Positions 1 to 7,668 of a DNA stretch of 64,000 nucleotides are shown here, piece after piece. The position numbers and the translations under genes are program-made. The notes under the pieces were generated by a model that saw only the letters and a program-made list of their open reading frames with translations, had not been told where the DNA came from and did not search any database. The first letter of the stretch is position 1, and each line of letters starts with the position of its first letter. Source of the stretch: Leishmania martiniquensis (Eukaryota > Euglenozoa > Kinetoplastea > Trypanosomatida > Trypanosomatidae); contig NC_090148.1 in the NCBI RefSeq assembly GCF_017916325.1, positions 237,001-301,000 on the forward strand, read 5' to 3'.

Positions 1-2538
1 GCTCGCCTCGGTGAGCGCCGCGACGACTTGCTTCGCCACTGGCTGCGTGTGCTGCACGCCCACAACGACATGCATTGCCCCATGTCAAGCACGCTGCTGC
101 ATGAGCTAGAGGATGAGGGTGACGTGCTCACCCTTCGCTGCCTCTCCTTGATTGCTGGTTACCACTCCCAGAAAGCCCGCCTGCAAGGGCTGCAGCAGCA
201 ACGGGCGCTGAAGGAGGCGGAGGTGACTCGGCTGCGGTGGGAGGCCCACGTGCGCCGGTGCACGGCGGAGGAGCAGAATGGGTGCTTCCGGGTGGTGGCG
301 CGGCTGAGGCCGCCCAGCAGGCGTCCATGGCTGCCCACAACGGGGCTCGCGTCCGCCGAGGCGACGGAGCTTGACGGCGGGTACGCAGTCCGCGTTTTGG
401 AGGGCTCGCCGAATGCCGCACACGGCTCCCAAGTCGCCGAGCCCGCCCCATGTCGGGTGGTGGAGGTGGCCGACCCACCGCGCCACCTGCTCCACCGCTA
501 CACGCTGTGGGCGGCCTACGACGTCGCCGCCGACGACGCCGGGTCGCAGCAGCGCCTCTTCGAGGACCAGCTGCAGCCGCTGCTAGAGCACATGTGCCGC
601 ACCGGGCAGCACGTCGCCGTCCTGGCCTTTGGCGCTGTCAGCAGCGGCAAGACGTTTGCGCTGGTCGGCCCCCGCGCCGCGCAGTCGCCATCACGCACCC
701 GCCGAACGGGCGGTGAGCCTGTCAGCGCTGAGGTGCCAAGCGACCTTGGCTTCTGCCGTAGCCGCAGTCGCAGCAACGAGGGCGACGACGTCGCCAGTGC
801 GCCGACCGGCATCACTACCGTGGGCGTGCCGGGGCGCCGAGGCATTACCCGATGCCTCGACCCCGCTGGCGCGGCGATGGAAGCTCGCATGCGCGAGTCG
901 TTGGCAGAGATCAAGGCTACGAAGCGGAGGCAGCGCAGTGCTGAGCGGCACGCACGAGAGGAGCGCGACTGGCGTGAGCGTGCGGGTATCGAAGAGGGGG
1001 ACGGGCTGCTGCCGCGCGCGGTGGCGTGGCTGACGGCGCACCTGCGCAGCGAGTCGCCGCGGGCCAAGGCCAGCGAGCCGGTGGTCGAGTCCGTCTTCTT
1101 CTCTATGTACGAGGTGTACAACGATCACGTGTATGATTTACTGCCAAACACTCCTCCGAGTGCCGCGGGCACTGCTGAGCCCGACAGCAAGGCGTCTTCT
1201 CGTGCGGCATGGCCTCGCTGGAACGCCGGATGGCTGCCTGCCCCTCACATCAAGAACAGCAACCCGGAGCATCTTACGGAGCTGCAGGTGGAGCTGGTGC
1301 CGCCCTCCTCATACGGACGCGGCGCTGGCAGAGATGCTGCAGCCGCCATCTCGCAGCGGCTGCAGCCGCCAGGGCAGCCCCAATGGCGCATCAAGGCGAG
1401 CGAGGTGGAGGTGCGCTCAGCGGTGGAGGCACTGCAGGCAATCCAGCTCGGTCTCTACCGCCGCCGATCCGCCGCCACGCTTCGGGGGGCGCGGTCGAGC
1501 CGCAGCCATCTCTTCCTGCGTTTCCGAGTCGAGGTGCGGCGGCCTGTTATGCCGGCCAAGGCGTCCACCACCGCGGCGCAGTCGGCGTGTGCAACTGCTG
1601 TGCTGCCAGCGCTGGTGGAGGGGGGCAACGGCGCGACGATCGGCAACGCCGTAGCGTGCGCGGGGGCCACAGGTGCTGCCGCTAAGCCAAAGGGCTACGG
1701 CTTCCTGCGCGCCGCAATCGCGACGCCTTCTGACAAAGCCGCCAGCGTTAAGGCGGCAGCGGCAGCGCCACCGCCAACCTGTGTGGCAGAGCTGCTTTTC
1801 ACCGACTTCGCAGGCAGCGAGCGCATCGAGCTCAGCGGCGCCACAGGCGACGCGCTAAAAGAGGTGCATTATATTCACACAAGCCTGAGCGCCGTTTCAG
1901 AGGTGCTGTTGGCGCTGGCGCGGGCACATCCGTGTCGTGATGTCCAGACCGAGGCAGACACGGCGGCGAGGCAGCCGGGAAAACAGCACGGCGGCGACGA
2001 CACACGACCACTTGCGACTGCCGCGCTGGTGCGCCGCTGGGGGGCGTTGGTGAGTCGCCCAGGCGTCACGCTGTCGCGCCGCCCACCAGTGTTCCTCCAG
2101 CCACGCTTCACGAAGCTCGGCAGCGACGGCGCGACCCGGCAGCGCGGCGGGCACGAGGGCCGCCTCGCGCTGCGCCGGCGTGTGCTGGCGCTCATGGACA
2201 CCTGCATGGCTGGCGAGGAGGTGACACAGTGGTGGCGGCGTTGGCGTGCTGCGTCGCCGTATGTGCCGTTCCGCACCTGCAAGACGACGCAGCTGCTACA
2301 GTCCGCGCTGGGTGCGCCGTGCAAGTCGCTCGTCCTGGCGTGCGTGCGGCCGTGCAGCGTGTCGGAGGTGGTGCTGCCGGCGAGCCTGCAGGACCGCAAC
2401 AGCCCGCGCGCGCTGGCGGCGGCGCGGTCGCTGTTCGCTCACCAGGCGCCATTGATGCTATCCGAGGTGCACGCCACCCTGACCTTAGCCGGGCGCATCA
2501 ACGACGCGCTGGACGGCGATGCTGCCAAAAGGGCGTAA
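1..2538 (+). CDS. Kinesin-like protein with C-terminal motor domain (5' end outside window)
   Basis: This is a microtubule motor ATPase. The frame is open from base 1 with no ATG before the coiled-coil segment, so the true start lies left of the window. Numbering from base 1, a short Gln/Leu/Arg-rich helix (about residues 60-90) precedes the first motor strand FRVVARLRP (96). The P-loop follows as GAVSSGKT (211-218), then switch I SSRSH (499-503), switch II DFAGSE (602-607), and the final helix region with SEVHATLTLAGRI just before the stop. The motor therefore sits at the C-terminus, as in kinesin-14, the minus-end-directed class. The motor spans about 740 residues, roughly twice the usual length, because of low-complexity inserts between core motifs. 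The P-loop differs from the usual GQTGSGKT, but the Lys-Thr, SSRSH and AGSE residues are kept, so ATP hydrolysis is plausible. It is the only plus-strand gene in the window. The kinesin call is firm; the subfamily is inferred. Confidence 0.88.
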   Translation, partial: ARLGERRDDLLRHWLRVLHAHNDMHCPMSSTLLHELEDEGDVLTLRCLSLIAGYHSQKARLQGLQQQRALKEAEVTRLRWEAHVRRCTAEEQNGCFRVVARLRPPSRRPWLPTTGLASAEATELDGGYAVRVLEGSPNAAHGSQVAEPAPCRVVEVADPPRHLLHRYTLWAAYDVAADDAGSQQRLFEDQLQPLLEHMCRTGQHVAVLAFGAVSSGKTFALVGPRAAQSPSRTRRTGGEPVSAEVPSDLGFCRSRSRSNEGDDVASAPTGITTVGVPGRRGITRCLDPAGAAMEARMRESLAEIKATKRRQRSAERHAREERDWRERAGIEEGDGLLPRAVAWLTAHLRSESPRAKASEPVVESVFFSMYEVYNDHVYDLLPNTPPSAAGTAEPDSKASSRAAWPRWNAGWLPAPHIKNSNPEHLTELQVELVPPSSYGRGAGRDAAAAISQRLQPPGQPQWRIKASEVEVRSAVEALQAIQLGLYRRRSAATLRGARSSRSHLFLRFRVEVRRPVMPAKASTTAAQSACATAVLPALVEGGNGATIGNAVACAGATGAAAKPKGYGFLRAAIATPSDKAASVKAAAAAPPPTCVAELLFTDFAGSERIELSGATGDALKEVHYIHTSLSAVSEVLLALARAHPCRDVQTEADTAARQPGKQHGGDDTRPLATAALVRRWGALVSRPGVTLSRRPPVFLQPRFTKLGSDGATRQRGGHEGRLALRRRVLALMDTCMAGEEVTQWWRRWRAASPYVPFRTCKTTQLLQSALGAPCKSLVLACVRPCSVSEVVLPASLQDRNSPRALAAARSLFAHQAPLMLSEVHATLTLAGRINDALDGDAAKRA

Positions 2539-2776
2539 GGTGGTGCATGGGGAGGAACTAACATGGATGGCTAATGACAATGTGAGTCGAACTGCAGCTA
2601 CGCGGGCCAAAAAAAAAAAAGGAACGGGCGGCGTGGCGCCGCCGGTGCTGCGCTGGGGGCCCCCTTCGGCTTGCCCCGCTCCGCCAAAAGCCAGGGCCAT
2701 GGCATCCCCACCCCCCGCCCCCAATCGGCCCTCGGCCACGCCGCGAACGTGCCCCCCTGAGCGAGGCCTGCCTCAG

Positions 2777-2830
2777 CGCCGTGGGAGGGGCGCCAGGCCG
2801 CGCCGTGGGAGGGGCGCCAGGCCGCGCCGC
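2777..2830. repeat. 24-bp tandem repeat, about 2.3 copies
   Basis: Two identical 24-bp units lie at 2777-2800 and 2801-2824, each beginning CGCCGTGGGAGGGGCG. A third, partial unit (CGCCG...) follows. The units are GC-rich and contain the self-complementary GGGGCGCC-type core. They lie in the kinesin 3' flank inside the strand-switch region. No function can be assigned. Confidence 0.85.
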
Positions 2831-3352
2831 GGGTAACCCTCCGGAAATGTCCTTTGATGGGGCCGGCTAGCGTGTTCTTGGAGGGTTGGGTTGGGTGGGC
2901 TGGTGTGGTTTTGGGCTTCCGGGGCGTGTGCCCCGTTCGTTGCATTCGGGGGTTGGGCGGCGGGTGGCCCTCGCCCCTGGGTGTTTGCGTGTTCGCGGCG
3001 CGGTGCCGCGCGCCATGCGCTGCTTCGTCGTTGCCTCCGTCGCCAAATAAAGTGGCGTGCGCAGGTTCTTTTACGAGTCGTCTGGCCGGCTTTCCGCATC
3101 GGCAGAAGCGCGCCAGAGCGCATTACCGTAATGCAGCCGACTCCGTCGCCAGAGCACGGTCTCTGCCGCAAATTCCACCCACCCACGCCTCGCAGCCGCT
3201 TCCACGCCGTGTACCCCCGCTCCTTTGGCTCCAGGGTGGCAGGGACTGTCCACACCCATGGGGGAGGGGTAGTGGAAGGCCGTGTGGATTACACTCAAGT
3301 CACGCTGAAACTACCGTATGGATGACAGAAACGCATTCAACTGCTGCAGGTG

Positions 3353-3498
3353 GCCCCGACGCAACGCCACGCGGGGCCTCACCGCCCGCATCCGAAGCAA
3401 CGCACCGATCCGGCCCTTCTCCACGACGTAGGGGCGTGACTCGGTCTTCCCCTCCTTCCCCTCCCCCTCCCCAACATACACACCAGAGGCGGTGTGGC
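3353..3498 (+). mobile_element. SIDER-like degenerate retroposon fragment, copy 1
   Basis: About 146 bp, starting at GCCCCGACGCAACGCC and ending at GGCGGTGTGGC, is nearly identical to the reverse complement of 26358-26506. Differences are few single bases plus length changes in the pyrimidine-rich middle. The sequence type, its position in a 3' flanking region and its sense orientation relative to the upstream kinesin gene fit the Leishmania SIDER family (short interspersed degenerate retroposons, known for regulating mRNA stability from 3' UTRs). Similarity to copy 2 stops sharply after GTGTGGC, so this copy looks 3'-truncated or diverged. The family name is recalled, not searched. Confidence 0.7.
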
Positions 3499-3598
3499 CC
3501 TTTTGTCGTAGGAGGTGTTGGTCTTTGGGAGGTATAGCAAGACGACCTGTGTAGATGCACGCGGGCCTGCACCATCGCGCGTGCGCGTACCGGTGCAC

Positions 3599-3621
3599 TG
3601 CACACACACACACACACACAC
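3599..3621. repeat. (CA)n microsatellite
   Basis: An uninterrupted CA dinucleotide run lies inside the strand-switch region, downstream of SIDER-like copy 1. Confidence 0.95.
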
Positions 3622-3862
3622 TCTCGAGCACGTATGACCAACTCCGATCTCAACCCCTAAACAAACGAAAGAGGCGCTGCCCGCAACGCACCGATGCAGG
3701 AGGAGGAGAGACAAGCAGCCACAACGCGCAGGGTAACGGAAGTTGGGCGAGGGAGAAGCTTCCCATCTCCCTCGACATCCTGTCCACCCCCTTCCCCACT
3801 GACACCGACGCAGAGCAGCGCCAAATATCACCTTACGCCGCGTTCCCTCCTCTCTGAATTAC

Positions 3863-5128
3863 CTATAGGTCATCCAGAAAATTCTTCATCACCTCTCCCA
3901 AGGCTCCAGTTGCCTGTGCGGCGCTTTGCTGTAGACTGCGCGCGGCTTCCGTGACATGCCAGAGGGCTTCACTCGCGGTGGTGGACGCACCCATGCCACC
4001 GTTCGCGCCGCCGTAGGTGGCCTCAGGCACGTAGGCCTGGTTACCGAGACCACGGAAGTCAGGCCCGGCGCGCGGCGCCGCTGAGGTGGGCATCGACGGC
4101 GGCGTGGTTGCCTTCACGGCGGTGGACGGCGAGGTGCTTCTGACGCTGTTACTGCCCGTGCCGTATGGTTGACTCATCAGCGGCGACGGAGACGACACCT
4201 GCGCGTTTGTCTCGTCGAAGAGATCGCCGTTGACGTTCTCAGCGCTTTTGCCAATGAAGCCGGTTTGGCGAGGTGCCTGCTGCACCTCCGGCGCACTCGG
4301 CTCCCTGCGACCGAGCGTGTCTGGGTTCACTGCACGGGCGGCGGCGGCGGCTATCTCGGCCTGGCGCCGGCGCTCCATCTCTTCCTCGGCGGCTTTGCGC
4401 TGCTCCGCCTCGCGGTCGTACAACAGATCTTCGGGTACCGGCCGCGTGGACTCCTCGATGGACCCCTCGACGCGGGCGACGCCGCCGAAGCCTCTCTTCT
4501 TCCCTTTCGCACCAAGCGCCGCGCCGCCGCCCACCTTTTTCGTCCCCAACGCAGCGGGCTTGGAGGATATCGCCACGATGGGGGCTGTCGCCGTGGGACT
4601 GCCCTCCGCCGTCACGTCGGGGCTGTCGCCGGGAGTGGGCGAGAGGGGCGGCGCAACAGCGGCGGCGGCGAAGGACGTGGGAGAAGCACAGCTGGTCGAC
4701 TTCGGCACACCCTCCGACGCCGGCGTCAGCTGCCCGCTCTGCGTGAAGTCGTTGACAACCCTGTCAATCATGCGCTTGTACAGCGCGGCGGCAGGAGAGC
4801 TGTAGAAGGACTTGGGGTCCGTATTGCCATGCTGCTTCATGAACTGCTTTGCCTTTCCGTTGCCGCCTAGTGCCACACGCAGTGCCTCGTGCGGGCACCA
4901 GCTGTCCAGCTCCGCGGACTTCATGAAGGAGATGTGCACCCCCATGCCACGGTGACGGCCACAGCAGTCCATGCAGAGGAAGATGCCGTACGTCACGCTG
5001 CACCAGCTGGGGTTCTTCTGCGGGCAATCGAAGCAGACACGGTTGTCCGGCAGCTGCCGCATCATGGCGACAAGTTCTTTCGCCTCCTCCGCCGTCTCGG
5101 GCACCTTTAGCTTGCCCGCACTCGCCAT
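3863..5128 (-). CDS. Arf GTPase-activating protein, ArfGAP2/3 (Glo3)-like
   Basis: The 421-residue protein should stimulate GTP hydrolysis by Arf GTPases and so drive COPI coat turnover at the Golgi. The ArfGAP domain occupies about residues 16-135. Its zinc finger is C32-x2-C35-x16-C52-x2-C55, followed by GRHRGMGVHISFMKS with R60 at the arginine-finger position. The phrase NPSWCSVTYGIFLC and the following ELDSW, with GGN and FMKQHG nearby, resemble ArfGAP2/3 more than ArfGAP1. After the domain comes an Ala/Pro/Ser-rich stretch, a charged helix around REAEQRKAAEEEMERRRQAE, and a C-terminal end LGEVMKNFLDDL that may be amphipathic. The start is the first ATG before the domain and is preceded by a strong pyrimidine tract on the coding strand. 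It is the last gene of the minus-strand cluster. The ArfGAP call is secure; the subfamily is likely. Confidence 0.93.
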   Translation of the reverse strand: MASAGKLKVPETAEEAKELVAMMRQLPDNRVCFDCPQKNPSWCSVTYGIFLCMDCCGRHRGMGVHISFMKSAELDSWCPHEALRVALGGNGKAKQFMKQHGNTDPKSFYSSPAAALYKRMIDRVVNDFTQSGQLTPASEGVPKSTSCASPTSFAAAAVAPPLSPTPGDSPDVTAEGSPTATAPIVAISSKPAALGTKKVGGGAALGAKGKKRGFGGVARVEGSIEESTRPVPEDLLYDREAEQRKAAEEEMERRRQAEIAAAAARAVNPDTLGRREPSAPEVQQAPRQTGFIGKSAENVNGDLFDETNAQVSSPSPLMSQPYGTGSNSVRSTSPSTAVKATTPPSMPTSAAPRAGPDFRGLGNQAYVPEATYGGANGGMGASTTASEALWHVTEAARSLQQSAAQATGALGEVMKNFLDDL

Positions 5129-5952
5129 TGCTCTGCCCCTTGTTTATGATGTTCCTGCCGTGCTTGGGCGGGGGGGGCGAAGGAGGGGAGGGGAGGGGAG
5201 GGGCCAACGGCGATGGAGAGCGTTGAGTGGGTGGGGAGGTGTTACGCCGACCGACATGAACAGATCACACTCTCCCTCGAAAAAGCGCGCAGTGGCCGTG
5301 ACTAATGACGGGCGGCTGACACAAAAAAGAAGAAAATTGAAGACGATGATGGAGGAGATCGCGGGAGGAGGAGAGTGCCAAGTCCCAACCGCGGCGTGTC
5401 TGTGTGTGTGTGTGAGTGTGGAGGCGTGCGCTTGTGTGGAACACTCGCACCTGCACCCCCCACACGCGCCCCCACGCACACACCCAGCGAAAGGCAGAGA
5501 GAGAGAGGACGGGGAGGAGGGCGGGGGGGGAGATGGCGACCCGTGTAGGGTGGCGGATGAGGAGGTGGGTGAGGGCCAAGTGCAGCCACGCATTCCAAGC
5601 ACACTTGGGGCACCCCCCCTCAGCGAGTGAGACACGGGGGAGGGGTGCGTTAGATGCTCTGCAACGGGGGCGGTTGGGCACGCGTATCTGTGTGACCCGC
5701 CTTTCGTTGTAGCCGCCGTGCGGTTGATGACGCGTGCACGCAGGCGCAGACACCTGTGCGCGCACGTGCATGACGCGCGCCTAGGAGAACCGACGAAACA
5801 GAAGGGCTGCTTCGCCCTTCTCTCGCTCACCGACCGACACTCCTGTACGCAACGAAATTTGCGCTCTGTGGTGCGCTGCGGGCGGGCATGAAAGGCTTGG
5901 GCGTACGTGTGTGTGTGAGTGGGGTGGGGTGGGGGGACGGGAGTTGGCCACC
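5129..5952. other. Intergenic region upstream of the ArfGAP gene
   Basis: On the minus (coding) strand this holds the ArfGAP leader and the 3' UTR of the oxidoreductase gene. It contains long pyrimidine tracts (purine-rich on plus, about 5164-5205 and 5486-5535) and GT/CA-rich stretches near 5400-5420 and 5905-5935. No credible gene was seen. Confidence 0.8.
5155..5205 (-). promoter_or_regulatory. Putative polypyrimidine tract and spliced-leader acceptor for the ArfGAP gene
   Basis: On the minus strand a run of repeated CTCCC units and C9-type sequence (5164-5205) is followed by an AG at 5156-5155, about 26 bases before the ATG at 5128. This is the expected layout for trans-splicing of the spliced leader. 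A second AG closer to the ATG is possible. Confidence 0.55.
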
Positions 5953-6981
5953 TCACAGCTCCACCATCACCTTGCCGCAATTCTTCCGCTGAAACATCCA
6001 TTCAACCGCGTCATACACACTTTCCAGCCCTTTGAATGTTCTCGGGCTGATGCAGCTGTGCACAACGCCCTGGTCGTGGAGCGCACAGAGGCGGTCGAAG
6101 TGCTGCTGTTCGTACTTGGAAAAGTGAGGGAGAAAAAAGGTCGAGAGGGAAGCGCTCTTGGCGAGCAGCTGCAGTGGCAGCGGCTTGCGACCCGGACGGG
6201 CTGCCTCGACGGAGCCGCTTTGGTAAGTCGACATGCAGCCGACCGAGACGATGCGGCCGTGCAGTGTGAGACTCTGAATCACCGCCTCGAGGAGGTCGCC
6301 GCCAACGGATTCGTACGCGATGGTGATCCCGCGTGGATAGCAGCGCCGGAACGCCGCCGCCGTGTTGTCGCCCTCTGCTTCATAGTTCACCACCCCGTCG
6401 CACTTGAGTTCGCTGAGGAGGAAGGACTCCTTCGATGACGACGAGCACGTCCCGACGACTGGGCAGCCATAGACCTTCTTGAGCAGCTGAACAGCGAACT
6501 GCCCGGTGCCGCCTGCCGCTGCCGTCACGACGGCGCGCTCGCCAGGCTGCGGCTTGAGGACGTGCTCCAGCGCGATGGACGCCGTCGTCGCGCTCAGACC
6601 GAGGGGCAGGTATTCCCTCGCAATGCGTGGTACGGGCTTGGCGTGCCGTCGCGCTACCACCTGGTACTCGGCGAACGCGCCGTAGCTCTGTGTCACGACG
6701 GCGGCACCAGCCTTCAGGTCCTTCACGCCGCTGCCCACGTCAATAACTTCTCCGACGGCCTCGAAGCCACAAACGAAAGGTGGCCGCACATCGGGCTGGT
6801 AGATGCCGGCTGTGAAGTTGATGTCGCTCGCGTTGATACCGAGGTACTTGTTCTTCACGAGAATGGCCTTGGGATGCAGCTCCGCTGGGAATGGCACCTC
6901 AACGATAGACGTGGCCGCCCGAAAGTCGGTGGAGAGCGCATGGGCGGCGATGTGCCTGTACGTGCGCGCTGCCGCGGACAT
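5953..6981 (-). CDS. Medium-chain dehydrogenase/reductase, PTGR3/ZADH2-like quinone or enone oxidoreductase
   Basis: The 342-residue protein is a probable NADPH-dependent reductase of activated double bonds. The N-terminal catalytic lobe has GINASDINFTAGIY and GFEAVGEV. The nucleotide-binding fold carries VTAAAGGTGQFAVQLLKK, the glycine-rich cofactor loop, followed by VVGTCSSSSKESFL and then AYESVGGDLLEAVI. The C-terminus FQRKNCGKVMVEL closes the catalytic lobe as in the family. The order and wording of these motifs match mammalian PTGR3/ZADH2 closely along the whole length. The cysteine and histidine zinc ligands of classical alcohol dehydrogenases are absent, so it should be a zinc-independent member. 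Its physiological substrate cannot be told from sequence. The start is the first ATG, directly before the conserved region. Confidence 0.92.
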   Translation of the reverse strand: MSAAARTYRHIAAHALSTDFRAATSIVEVPFPAELHPKAILVKNKYLGINASDINFTAGIYQPDVRPPFVCGFEAVGEVIDVGSGVKDLKAGAAVVTQSYGAFAEYQVVARRHAKPVPRIAREYLPLGLSATTASIALEHVLKPQPGERAVVTAAAGGTGQFAVQLLKKVYGCPVVGTCSSSSKESFLLSELKCDGVVNYEAEGDNTAAAFRRCYPRGITIAYESVGGDLLEAVIQSLTLHGRIVSVGCMSTYQSGSVEAARPGRKPLPLQLLAKSASLSTFFLPHFSKYEQQHFDRLCALHDQGVVHSCISPRTFKGLESVYDAVEWMFQRKNCGKVMVEL

Positions 6982-7668
6982 TGCCTACATGCGCGTGAGA
7001 CAGCGGCTGTATGTGTCGGTGCTTGCCTTGTAGGCACTCTCCTCACCTTAGAGGACGTGCCGTGCGGAACTTACAGACAGACCGGGGAGGGTGTGGGAAG
7101 GATGCGTGTGTGTGTGTGTGTGAGGGGTGGGTGGGTGGCTGTGCATGTGTGAGTACGGAGAGAGGTGGACGGAAGGCCGGCACACCGTGTCGGAGCTGGT
7201 GTGCGTCTACAGGTTTGTGCGCGTCAGGAAGGGTCGGGGGTGGTCTCTCACCGCTTCCCTCTATCCTCGCTTCGACGCCCTGTACTCAACTGCTCACACA
7301 CGGTCAGACACGTACGCAGACCACCCGTGCCGACGGGCTTCACAGCGGGCGCAGGGAAAAGACAGCACCGACCAGATGATACGTAACAGGAGTGCAACCA
7401 ATGACGGAAGGTGCCCAGACGCCAACAGAGATGATGGGAAGGCACGTGCGCAGGGCCTGCAGCGATAGGTGTGACGCACACACACACAGACAGACAGACA
7501 TCTTTTTTTTTTTGAGAGCATTATCCAAGAAAGAAGTTGGGCAGCATCGGCGGTGACGCCCTCTTCCCCCCTGATCCCGCATATAGATGTATATATATAT
7601 ATATAATATACCCCGCTTACGTTGCAGCATGACCGTTGGCACACGCACACGCACACACGCTGCCTTGC
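6982..7668. other. Intergenic region between oxidoreductase and ubiquitin-like-domain genes
   Basis: Contains GT-rich simple sequence near 7103-7122, a T11 run at 7503-7513 and a TA run at 7590-7605. It should supply the 3' UTR of the ubiquitin-like-domain gene and the leader of the oxidoreductase. No gene was recognised. Confidence 0.8.
7590..7605. repeat. (TA)n tract
   Basis: Sixteen bases of alternating TA lie just 3' of the ubiquitin-like-domain gene, with CA and GACA-type simple sequence nearby. Confidence 0.9.

Larger units (their letters stand above)
2539..3862. other. Convergent strand-switch region between two gene clusters
   Basis: The plus-strand kinesin gene ends at 2538 and the minus-strand ArfGAP gene ends at 3863, so two transcription units converge here. 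The space holds an A11 run at 2611-2621, a 24-bp tandem repeat at 2777-2824, a SIDER-like element at 3353-3498 and a (CA)n run at 3599-3621. In Leishmania such regions are transcription termination zones, often marked by base J and sometimes carrying tRNA genes. I found no tRNA cloverleaf or credible protein gene. It should contain the 3' UTRs of both flanking genes. Confidence 0.85.

Noticed and set aside
2539..3862. tRNA or other small RNA gene in the strand-switch region
   Set aside because: Such genes are common in these regions, so I looked for A/B-box-like and cloverleaf sequence on both strands, but none was convincing by eye.
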